A stretch of 64,000 nucleotides of DNA from Thermoplasmata archaeon (GTDB lineage Archaea > Thermoplasmatota > Thermoplasmata > Lutacidiplasmatales > UBA184): assembly GCA_021817605.1 (NCBI GenBank), contig JAKAUN010000012.1:94985-158984 (forward strand). Direction: 5' to 3'. Shown here in pieces: positions 43,297 to 51,121 of this stretch (its first letter is position 1; each line of letters opens with the position of its first letter). The translations under genes were made by a program, and so were the position numbers. Below the pieces are notes generated by a model. It was not told the origin of the DNA. It worked only from the letters and a program-made list of their open reading frames with translations, and ran no database searches.

Positions 43297-44993
43297 CCGA
43301 TCCTCCGGGCGCGGTCACCGCGTCTGGACCCCGAGGCGAGCAGGAGGACGGTCACGACGGCGACGAGGATCACGAGGGCTAGGATTGCCCACGGCCACAC
43401 TGACGAGGGCGACCCGCAGGAGAGGCACGTGGGGGGAGACGGGGGAAGGGCCGCCGCGGTGACGAAACCGAACTCCCCGCTCAGCGGTCCGTTGAGGCCT
43501 CCGCTATACCAGTCGAGGACCTGGAAGACGTAGTCGGCTCCGCATTCGAGACCGTTGATTTGGAGGCTGGTCGCGGGACCGTTCGCGCTGACGACCTGCA
43601 CGGGGGCCGAATCGTTGTTTGAACCCCGGTAGAGGAAGACCGTGACGTTGACGAGGCTCGTCCCGGCAGGTGCTGGACCGTTCGTCCAAGCGATAACCTC
43701 GCTGCCGCAGGAGATTCCGTCCCGCGACGGGACGCCCGAACCGTTCCCGGGCGGCGGGATGGAGCCTCCGGAGCCCGGGCTGCTCAGCGCCGGAGTCCCG
43801 GTGAACTCCCAACTGTCGTTGAAGTAGCCCCCGCCGCTCCAGTAGCACGGTGACGAACCCGAGGTGGCGATCGGGTCGCCCCCGAACAGGAACGCGGTCG
43901 TGGTGCCGACGGCGCCCATGATCGGGCTGCTCCGCTGGCAGGCGCTGCCGTAGACCGGGTCGGGGGCGACCGTCTCCTGCGTCCAGTTCCGGGCCCCGAA
44001 GAACCAGTGCTCGGGCGCAGTGTTGACTGACGACCCTTCCGTGAACAGGAGGACGCCTCCGGAGACGCCGGCGACGCCATCGTAGCGGCCGGCTGGGGGC
44101 ACGGGCCCGAGGGTTCCGGTGAGGTTGGTCCAGGTTCCTCCCGAGAACGCCCACGTCCAGTTCTCCACCGTCGATGGCCCGCACCCGGCCCCCCCGAACG
44201 AAACGACCTCCCCGTCGTGGGCATCCCATGCGGCCGCGTTGCCGTAGGCGCAGCCGAGCGCGCCGGTCCCGCTGGAGATGGTGACGTTGCTCCACGCGGT
44301 GCCGGTCCAGACGAACGTGTAGGCGGCGTCGAAGTAGTAGTCGGGATAGTAGAGGACCGCCTCCCGGTCCGCGTAGTCCCAGACGAGCGTGCAGGTGCCT
44401 CCGAAGTCGGCGAGGTCTATGCTGGCGTTCGTCCACCGGTGGTTCGAGAACGTCCACGTCTCCGCGCCCGTGCCGGCGGGGGTGGACGATCCCGCGACGG
44501 CGAGGAAGTAGCTCCCGACCGGGTCCCACGTCATGCAGCCGACCTCGGCACTCGCCGCGGGGTCCGGGTGGGTCGCCCCGGTGGTCGACGTGTCGTTGAT
44601 CCAGGTGCCGGTAGAGTTGTCGAACTCCCACGTCATCTGGAAGCCGTGGTTCTCCCATCCGGAGTCCCAGAAGACGACCTGCCCGGTCTGCGGGCTCGCG
44701 CCGAAGACCGCGCCTTCCGTGACGACCGTCGGGATCACGTCCGGTGGGTTGGGGGAGCAGGTCGGTCCGGGCTGGACGCGGCCGGCCTTCGTGGTCGCCC
44801 CACAGACGTCGGACGTCGACCAGCTCGGACCCGTGGCGGGGTGCGCTACCTCCGGTACCCCCGTCGGGTCGCTCCGGGCCGGGTTCGCTGAAGCCCCGCT
44901 GGCTGTTGAGAGGGTGTCGATGGGCACAACACTCCCGAGGACAACGGCTAGGGCGACGAGGAGCGCCCATGCGAGGCGACACGGAGCAGTCAC
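43293..44993 (-). CDS. Large exported surface protein, propeller-like and Fn3-like
   Basis: A 566-residue protein with a signal peptide (LAWALLVALAVVLGSVVP), then at least five Kelch-like blades with recurring W-x-x-N-x-T/G-T-W-x-N and F-G-G patterns (TWEFDNSTGTWIND, TWTFSNHRWTNAS, WTWAFSGGTWTNLTG, VVSFGGAGC, AFLFGGDP), a fibronectin-like domain near 440-525, and a C-terminal membrane helix SSVWPWAILALVILVAVVTV with RRGDRARR. Many N-glycosylation sequons. GTG44993 has GGAGGTGG just upstream. A receptor-binding or adhesion protein is likely. Confidence 0.75.
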   Translation of the reverse strand: MTAPCRLAWALLVALAVVLGSVVPIDTLSTASGASANPARSDPTGVPEVAHPATGPSWSTSDVCGATTKAGRVQPGPTCSPNPPDVIPTVVTEGAVFGASPQTGQVVFWDSGWENHGFQMTWEFDNSTGTWINDTSTTGATHPDPAASAEVGCMTWDPVGSYFLAVAGSSTPAGTGAETWTFSNHRWTNASIDLADFGGTCTLVWDYADREAVLYYPDYYFDAAYTFVWTGTAWSNVTISSGTGALGCAYGNAAAWDAHDGEVVSFGGAGCGPSTVENWTWAFSGGTWTNLTGTLGPVPPAGRYDGVAGVSGGVLLFTEGSSVNTAPEHWFFGARNWTQETVAPDPVYGSACQRSSPIMGAVGTTTAFLFGGDPIATSGSSPCYWSGGGYFNDSWEFTGTPALSSPGSGGSIPPPGNGSGVPSRDGISCGSEVIAWTNGPAPAGTSLVNVTVFLYRGSNNDSAPVQVVSANGPATSLQINGLECGADYVFQVLDWYSGGLNGPLSGEFGFVTAAALPPSPPTCLSCGSPSSVWPWAILALVILVAVVTVLLLASGSRRGDRARRIG

Positions 44994-45472
44994 GTGCCCA
45001 CCTCCCGGCCGGAGTCGTGTCGCGGCGAGAGGAGGAACCCCGCCGTGAGGATTACCCCCACGACGAGAAGCAGCAGGTCGAACCCCAGCTCGAAGACGAA
45101 CAGGAGAACCGTCAGAACCGGGTGGTGGATGGCGAACCACCACTGGAAGGCCAGGATGGCCAGGAAGAACGTCCAGAACCCGACGACCGCGATGCCGCTG
45201 CCGCCAATCCCCCGCCGGCCCCGTCGCAGTCGGCCGACCGTCCCGCGCCGGGAGTGGATCTCCCGCCCGGTGCCCCGGCTCGAGGCGAGAACGGAGAGCA
45301 GGGAGACCGCGATGAAGGCGATGTCGCCGATCGCCTCGGCCGGTACCAGCACCTCGTCCGCCGGGAGCAGGACGACGTCCAAGATCGCTTCCACGACGAG
45401 GATCATCGTAAGAGTCGCCCAGATCGCCGATGTTCCTCCCCGTCCGTGCTTTCCTTTCGCCGGGGTGGTCAT
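44990..45472 (-). CDS. Membrane protein, four helices
   Basis: A 160-residue protein with helices near 16-36 (AIWATLTMILVVEAILDVVL), 43-63, 95-118 (GIAVVGFWTFFLAILAFQWW) and 122-148 (LTVLLFVFELGFDLLLLVVG), separated by a basic loop RRGTVGRLRRGRRG. It is coupled to the propeller-like surface gene by a four-base overlap. No family recognised. Confidence 0.68.
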   Translation of the reverse strand: MTTPAKGKHGRGGTSAIWATLTMILVVEAILDVVLLPADEVLVPAEAIGDIAFIAVSLLSVLASSRGTGREIHSRRGTVGRLRRGRRGIGGSGIAVVGFWTFFLAILAFQWWFAIHHPVLTVLLFVFELGFDLLLLVVGVILTAGFLLSPRHDSGREVGT

Positions 45473-45512
45473 CGCCTCTCCTCAGGGTCCATCGCGCTCA
45501 CGGGCGGCGGAC

Positions 45513-48140
45513 CTACGCCCGCGTAGCGCGGCGGCGGCTCCCGGACCGGTGGTGACCGACCTCACGTCCGCTGCTGCGGCCCCGGCGGTGGCGGAGCACG
45601 AGGACGATGGCCAGGACCGCGACGACGACCACCACCACGATGATGATCACCGTGAGGAGTTCCGAGACGCTCCCACCGAGCCCCGAGAGCCAGTTGAACG
45701 GGTTCAGCGCGCTGAAGACCCCGCTGAGTCCGTTGACGATGTCCGAACCGAGGGAGCCGAACGCGTTGGTGATGGCGCTCCAAGCCCCGCCGACGCCCTG
45801 CTCGATGGTGTGCCCTACCGTGTCGAGGGCGCCCATCCCGGCGCTCGCGATGCTGCTCCCGAGGCTCCAGAGGCCCCGGCCCGCGGTAGCCGCGGCATTG
45901 TAGACGGTGCTCGGAAGGTTCGCGACCGAAGCGAAGAATGGTGAGAGAACGGCACCAGCGGTGTTCACCGCCTTCCCGAGGGTGTTCACGACGGTGCTCG
46001 CCCCGTTCGCGATCGCCGAGCCGGCCGCTCCCCCGAGGTGCCAGATCGTGTTCCCGACCGAGTTCACGCCGCTGAGGACCGCACCCGCAGCCCCCGAAAC
46101 GGCGCTGGCGATACTCCCCGAGATCGAGCTGAGTCCGTGGGAGATCGTCCCGGTGACGGCAGAGCCGACGTTCTGGAGGGTACCGCCGAAGAACGGCATG
46201 ACGTTGCTGGCCGCCTTGGAAACGTCGCTGGCGAATCCACTGAAGTCGCTCCCGAGCGAACTCGCTCCGCCCGAGGCGGGCTTGATGACGTCGTTGGTGA
46301 CGGTGCTCGACACCGTCCCGACGGCATTGGAGACGGTGCTCGCGGCACCGCTGAAGAAATTCGAGACGGCCGAGGCGGCGCCGGAAAGCCCACTGCCGAC
46401 GCTGGGAAGGCAGACGATGAAGCAGCCGCCGGGGCCGAACTCCGGGATTCCGGAAGCGGTCCAACCCAGGAAGGCAGCCTGTCCCGGGACGAGGACCGCA
46501 CCGGAAACCGAGACGCCGCTTCCGAACGGGAAACCCGCTGCCTCGGCGCTGGCATACCACGTCCCGTCAACCGGGTCGAAGACGCCTCCGAGGGCGTCGG
46601 TCTTCGCGGGATAGATGGCTCCCGATACGAGGTCCATGAACTCGCCGATGTCGGCGCCCGCGTCGATGGCCCCTGTGGTCTGGTTGACGAGGGCGAGGTT
46701 GTGGGCCGCGAGCAGCCCCGGGATGGCGCTCGCGAGGTAGTCGTGGATCGTCTTCGCGGCCTGGCTGCTGAAGGTCGTCTGGACGGCCACGTTCGAGATC
46801 AGGTACCCCTGGATCTCGACGTCGGCCGCGGGGACTCCGGTCCGGGCGCTGATGTAGCTCGTGAGGAAGGAATCGATCTGCGTCTGGATGGTCTGGGGCG
46901 ACCAGGTGGTGAGGTAGAGCGTCGAGCTGGACTGCACCCCCGTGTTCTCGGCTTGGGCCCGTAACGTCGTCAGGGACTGGTTGGCGAAGGCGGTGGTCGA
47001 CGAGGAGGACCCGTTGAGGACAAGCCGGGTGTCGAGCGCCGAGGAGGTCTCGCTGGCGGGGTTGCTCGAATTGAGGACCGACGAGAAGGCGCTGAGACTC
47101 GCATTGACGTTCGAGTAGGCGTTCTGGTCGTCCGGGCCGTGGGTGTAGTTGGCGTAGGAGGCGACCGCCGGGTCGAAGGGGGCCACGGGGACAGAGCTGA
47201 ACGCCCCCGCCACGAGCGGGCGCACGCCGGCGACCGCCCCTTGCGCCCCGGGTGCGTCGGCGTACGCGTTGTGGTCGACGAAATAGGTCGTGTCGAGGAC
47301 CATTGCGGCGTTGCTCCCCGACGAGATCGAGAGGACGTCGGAGAGGTAGCCGAGCTTCGAGAGGTTCCCGTCGAGCACGGGGTGGACGGTCTCCGAACCG
47401 ATGACCTGGGCGTCGGTCGTGTCGACGAGGCTGACGACGGTTTGGAGCTTCTGGGAATAGAGGTAGACCTCGAAGAACCGCAGGGGTGGCAGCTCGTCGT
47501 TCGAGGGGAAGTCGATGGTGGTCAGGGTCTGGAAGCCACCGGGCTTCGCCTCCCAGTCACTGACCGAGAAAGAGTAGTTGCCGGCCACGTACGCGGCTTT
47601 GAGCCACAGGGCGTTCTGGTCGGCACCCGCCGAGGCATCGGTGACATTGCCCGAGGGCGGTGGCGCGGTGACGACCTTCGATTCCGAGAGCTCGAGGGTC
47701 CAGTTCGTACCGGTACCGTTCAGCGCGACCCGCTGATCGGCGAACGCGTAGGAGACGTTGGCCCCAAGGAAGGCGCCGACCGGGTAGCTCGCAACGCCGT
47801 TTGCCCCCGTGGTCGAGTTGAACTGGAGGACGCCGTAGCCGGAGGAGTTCGTGACGAACGAGCCGTTGCCCGTAAGGGTCGCGCCGGTGAAACCCGTCGT
47901 GTTGAACTGGGTGGGCTGGTCGATGTAGCTCACCCGGGCGAACTGGATCTCCAGCTGCTGGCTGACCGGGTTGCTGCCGAAGTTGAGATTGATTGCCGAC
48001 CATGTTCTCTCCTCGGTGACGGGAGGGAAGAGGGTGGGCACGGCGATGGTCAACGCCATGGCCAGCGCCGCGATGACCGCCGCGGCCACGGTGATCGGTC
48101 GGTGTCTCGCTCCCTTTGTGCCCGCCCTCTTGCCCTGCAT
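45513..48140 (-). CDS. Giant spike-like surface protein, 875 residues
   Basis: First gene of the surface operon. An N-terminal membrane helix (TVAAAVIAALAMALTIAVPT) is followed by a large extracellular domain with many N-glycosylation sequons. At about residues 560-800 an alanine/serine/glycine-rich amphipathic repeat recurs with motifs like GAASAVSNFFSGAASTVSNA and GAAGAVLSGVNSVGNTIWHL. A hydrophobic helix ELLTVIIIVVVVVVAVLAIV and a basic tail end the protein. The layout (ectodomain, long helical stalk, one C-terminal anchor) is that of a viral spike or a cell-surface stalk protein. No homologous family recognised. Confidence 0.75.
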   Translation of the reverse strand: MQGKRAGTKGARHRPITVAAAVIAALAMALTIAVPTLFPPVTEERTWSAINLNFGSNPVSQQLEIQFARVSYIDQPTQFNTTGFTGATLTGNGSFVTNSSGYGVLQFNSTTGANGVASYPVGAFLGANVSYAFADQRVALNGTGTNWTLELSESKVVTAPPPSGNVTDASAGADQNALWLKAAYVAGNYSFSVSDWEAKPGGFQTLTTIDFPSNDELPPLRFFEVYLYSQKLQTVVSLVDTTDAQVIGSETVHPVLDGNLSKLGYLSDVLSISSGSNAAMVLDTTYFVDHNAYADAPGAQGAVAGVRPLVAGAFSSVPVAPFDPAVASYANYTHGPDDQNAYSNVNASLSAFSSVLNSSNPASETSSALDTRLVLNGSSSSTTAFANQSLTTLRAQAENTGVQSSSTLYLTTWSPQTIQTQIDSFLTSYISARTGVPAADVEIQGYLISNVAVQTTFSSQAAKTIHDYLASAIPGLLAAHNLALVNQTTGAIDAGADIGEFMDLVSGAIYPAKTDALGGVFDPVDGTWYASAEAAGFPFGSGVSVSGAVLVPGQAAFLGWTASGIPEFGPGGCFIVCLPSVGSGLSGAASAVSNFFSGAASTVSNAVGTVSSTVTNDVIKPASGGASSLGSDFSGFASDVSKAASNVMPFFGGTLQNVGSAVTGTISHGLSSISGSIASAVSGAAGAVLSGVNSVGNTIWHLGGAAGSAIANGASTVVNTLGKAVNTAGAVLSPFFASVANLPSTVYNAAATAGRGLWSLGSSIASAGMGALDTVGHTIEQGVGGAWSAITNAFGSLGSDIVNGLSGVFSALNPFNWLSGLGGSVSELLTVIIIVVVVVVAVLAIVLVLRHRRGRSSGREVGHHRSGSRRRATRA

Positions 48141-48164
48141 TTTCGGGTGGGCTCGGCGGGCGGT

Positions 48165-48192
48165 GGGTTAGGCGCGTCCGCCCGCCTAACCC
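48165..48192. promoter_or_regulatory. Inverted repeat upstream of the surface operon
   Basis: GGGTTAGGCG (48165-48174) and CGCCTAACCC (48183-48192) with an 8-bp spacer, 25 bp before the spike start and within the divergent region. Candidate operator or 5' leader hairpin. Confidence 0.55.
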
Positions 48193-48360
48193 GAGGAGAT
48201 CAGGAGGGGAACCGCATATGAACTGGCCGCGTACCACCGTAGCGTGCGTCACCTCGGCCGGCGCGGAGTTCGGCGACGGTCTCTGTCGGAACCGTTTCAC
48301 GACCCCACGCTGGGATTCTTAGGCGCCAGTGCATGGGTTCCGAGCCTCCGGGGGGTTGTC

Positions 48361-48573
48361 ATGAATCGTTTCGACAGGGAGTACTGGGACGGCGCGAGGG
48401 AGATGGCCCTGATGTTCTACGAATCCATCCGATCGAGGAAGGATGTCCCGGAGGACCTGAAGAAGCTCGCAGAGATCGCGCTGCACGAGACGGCCGAGCG
48501 CAAGAACAGGGACTTCCGGGAGGCACTCGGGGTCATCGACCACAGGCAGGTAGGTGGTACATCAACGCGTTGA
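48361..48573 (+). CDS. Uncharacterised 70-residue helical protein
   Basis: MNRFDREYWDGAREMALMFY and a following charged helix (DLKKLAEIALHETAERKNRD). Predicted all-helical and soluble. ATG48361 is preferred over a longer frame from GTG48244, which runs through the divergent promoter region. It is transcribed away from the surface operon and could be its regulator or an unrelated small protein. No family recognised. Confidence 0.5.
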   Translation: MNRFDREYWDGAREMALMFYESIRSRKDVPEDLKKLAEIALHETAERKNRDFREALGVIDHRQVGGTSTR

Positions 48574-48719
48574 AATGGACCGTCAGTGTGGGCCAGCCAG
48601 CGAGCGTGAAGAAGGGGAGCAGGTGCCGGCGCTGGAATCGGCGAGAACGTGACGCGAAGGAACGTTAAAGTGCTCCACATGATGCCAGCCGCTGGGGGAG
48701 CGCCTGAGACCGGTGTAGG

Positions 48720-49628
48720 ATGCAATTCTTTGTTTCGAAGAATCACAACAACCTGAATCGGCGGTCCTTCTCGCCGGAAACGGTTAGCCCGCGGCTGTGC
48801 CTTAACCCCAAGTACGGGGTTCGGCTAGAGCGCCCGGCCCGCAGTTTGGAGATTCTGCTAGATAGCGGTGCCTTCCAGGACATCAGTGACCATAAACGTC
48901 TGAGCTTTGAGAGCGCACTACAACGCCAGCTAGCGTTCGAGGAGCGGGTGGGCTTTCAGTCTAGGTACATCGTGAGCTACGATCGACTCGTCGATGAGAC
49001 CTTCAACGAGGACGGCAGGAGGGTCAAGCTGCGCGTGGACGGTCGCACTGGCAGAAAGTACGTCGACCAGACGATTGACGCCGCCAAACACCTGGCCGAC
49101 CAACGGAAGGAACTGCAACCCCGACGGCTAGTCCTCAGCAATCAGGGAGTTAGCCCAGGCCAGTACACGCGTTGTGTCAAGGAGATCCTCTCATTCTCCG
49201 AGAAGGATGACGTAATCGGAATGGGCGGGCAGTGCATCATCGGGCAACGGCCCGGGCTCACCAAGGACTACTTCGAGGTCCTGAAGAACATCCTACCGAT
49301 GCTTCGACGGAAGAAGATACGCCGCCTCCACATCTTTGGTATGGGGACCTTCCCCGTCCTCATCAAGACACAGGCGCTCTGCTCCAAGCACGGTATCGTC
49401 CCTAGCTACGACACTAGCGCTCTGGAGATTAACGCCCGATGGGGGAAGTTTGCTGTCCCAGCCAACGCGAGTGAATGGCTTCCCAGCCTCCACGTGACGC
49501 GCGTCTTCGGGATCGAAGACAAGTTTGAAATCTTTCACCCCTGCGACGTCGCCCTATTCAACATCCGACTCGCAACCCACTTCTGGAGCGAAATCGACAA
49601 GATGTACCCCCTCCGCCGGGATGTGTAG
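48720..49628 (+). CDS. DpdA/TGT-like deazaguanine transglycosylase family protein
   Basis: A 302-residue TIM-barrel-type protein related to queuine/archaeosine tRNA-guanine transglycosylases and the DNA-modifying DpdA group. ILLDSGAFQD contains the base-binding Asp48 in the DSGGFQ-type motif; VSYDRLVDE, LVLSNQGVSPGQYTRC, IGMGGQCIIGQ and LHIFGMG follow the barrel strands. The zinc-binding CxCxxC of tRNA enzymes is absent, which favours a DNA-type or divergent role. No preQ0 synthesis genes are nearby. A stand-alone gene on the element. Confidence 0.7.
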   Translation: MQFFVSKNHNNLNRRSFSPETVSPRLCLNPKYGVRLERPARSLEILLDSGAFQDISDHKRLSFESALQRQLAFEERVGFQSRYIVSYDRLVDETFNEDGRRVKLRVDGRTGRKYVDQTIDAAKHLADQRKELQPRRLVLSNQGVSPGQYTRCVKEILSFSEKDDVIGMGGQCIIGQRPGLTKDYFEVLKNILPMLRRKKIRRLHIFGMGTFPVLIKTQALCSKHGIVPSYDTSALEINARWGKFAVPANASEWLPSLHVTRVFGIEDKFEIFHPCDVALFNIRLATHFWSEIDKMYPLRRDV

Positions 49629-49633
49629 GCTTG

Positions 49634-49876
49634 ACTTGGCCACAGACTTCGGCCGGCCGATGGAGATCGTGTAGCCACAATGCCGGGGCTGTCCCGCCGA
49701 TTCCGGGTCTTTCCTGACGAGAAAATGGAACGGAAGTACTTCAGGGAGGCGCTCCACTGGAAGCGAATCGCGCCGGGGAGCGCCCGAAGTGCGCTCGGCG
49801 GTGCTCGAGTTAGCGTCTTGCTCATCACCTGTTGGCTACGCGTTTTCTGACGAGGGGCTCATGTCTGTGGCCAAGT
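49634..49876. repeat. 243-bp segment bounded by 14-bp inverted repeats
   Basis: ACTTGGCCACAGAC (49634-49647) and GTCTGTGGCCAAGT (49863-49876) are perfect inverted repeats. No coding frame inside looks real and no target duplication is evident. It could be a MITE-like element or a long-range structure between two genes. Confidence 0.55.
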
Positions 49877-49935
49877 GCAGGTAGGGTTACTGCGACGCAC
49901 CGCCGCAGGGATCCGGGGATAAGCACCGGTCCCAG

Positions 49936-51111
49936 TCAGGGGACGGAGACGGGCGGTTGCTTGCCGGTGTGCGCGAGAATGGGGCAGTAGCTCTTGAAAT
50001 CACACGCCGTACAGGTTGCGATTGGAGGAGGACCGTGCTTGTGCAGGTAGGGCATCCCCCAGGCTTGTTGAATGGGGATCCCTCGGACCTCCTGCGCGAC
50101 GCCACCTTCGATTTCCCAGACCGTGTGGTCAAAGTTCTTCAGGCTCGCTTGAACAGAATCTTCGTCGACCGAGATTACTCGAATCGATCGCTTGACTCGA
50201 TAGTCTTGTGAGAGCGTTGGAGGAGGCACAGACTTTCCCTTCGACTTCTTGCTCCATGTGCTCAAGGCCGCAAGGTCCGCACCAACCGGCAGGACATCCG
50301 TGGTTCCGGCTCTGACTTCCTCTTGGAGATGAGATATGTCTTCGGCAGAAGGTTCGAGCTCGTTCAGGAAGAGGAGGACCCCAGCGGCGGTGGGGAGCGA
50401 CTGGGGTTGCATCCGCCTCAACCAAGCATACGTCCTCAGTTGCCACGCATACTGGTTCCATTTGGGGTCATTGTTCGCTGGGCGCCGCATCCCCTTGTAG
50501 TCGACGATGACCTCGAACGAGGGTCCGAGTTTTGAGAGATCACCCAGCTCCTGCTTCAATGCGTTCACGATGAGGTTTGACGCGCTCGCACGGCTCAGGG
50601 TCAGCGAGCCTAGTACGTCAACGACCCCCTGGACCTCATAGTAATCGGCTCGGGGCTGCAGATTCGGCGGCCTGAGAGCGCGTATGCCGCGGAGCCGCAC
50701 TTCTGCCTCGTCGATGAGTGGAAACAGCTCGGGTCCCCAGACGTTCAATGACGAAACAGCTCGCCGGCTTGCAATCCTTTGGTCAACCCCGTTTCTGTCG
50801 AAGAGGTTCGAGGGGGGAGTGAGTCCTTTGGGACTCAGGCGGTGTCGGTCGACAGTAGTCTCGATGTCCCAGACGTCCGGCTTCCAATCGCAGGGGAACT
50901 TGTTCAGCTTCCCGGCCTTCCACCGAAGATACGCTTCCTCCATCACGCCGTGGATGAATTCTCCGAACCAAAGCTGTACTGGGGTCGAGGGGGGAAGAGC
51001 GCCGCGGTTGTGGTACCGGTACTGGAGGCCGCAAGTCAGGTAGGAGAGGAGATCACCGGTCAAAGAGTACGTGGGAATCTTGTACGGTGGCTGTTTCACA
51101 CTCAGTGTCAT
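49936..51111 (-). CDS. RecB/Cas4-like nuclease with Fe-S cluster ligands
   Basis: A 391-residue PD-(D/E)xK nuclease. GEFIHGVMEEAY near 50-61 gives the family His; VQGVVDVLG supplies the catalytic Asp near 168; FEVIVDYKG supplies the (D/E)xK near 205-213. Four cysteines, Cys27 plus Cys367, Cys370 and Cys376 in CTACDFKSYC, match the Fe-S cluster arrangement of AddB, Cas4 and Dna2. It starts 10 bases after the helicase stop, so the two form a nuclease-helicase pair. Confidence 0.85.
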   Translation of the reverse strand: MTLSVKQPPYKIPTYSLTGDLLSYLTCGLQYRYHNRGALPPSTPVQLWFGEFIHGVMEEAYLRWKAGKLNKFPCDWKPDVWDIETTVDRHRLSPKGLTPPSNLFDRNGVDQRIASRRAVSSLNVWGPELFPLIDEAEVRLRGIRALRPPNLQPRADYYEVQGVVDVLGSLTLSRASASNLIVNALKQELGDLSKLGPSFEVIVDYKGMRRPANNDPKWNQYAWQLRTYAWLRRMQPQSLPTAAGVLLFLNELEPSAEDISHLQEEVRAGTTDVLPVGADLAALSTWSKKSKGKSVPPPTLSQDYRVKRSIRVISVDEDSVQASLKNFDHTVWEIEGGVAQEVRGIPIQQAWGMPYLHKHGPPPIATCTACDFKSYCPILAHTGKQPPVSVP

Positions 51112-51121
51112 GTTGCTAACC

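Noticed and set aside
37355..48140. Tailed-virus prophage interpretation
   Set aside because: No terminase, portal, HK97-type capsid or tail genes were recognised; the membrane-protein layout does not fit a tailed virus.
49535..49828. 97-codon minus-strand frame between the DpdA-like gene and the nuclease gene
   Set aside because: Overlaps the 3' end of the DpdA-like gene antisense and shows no protein-like pattern.
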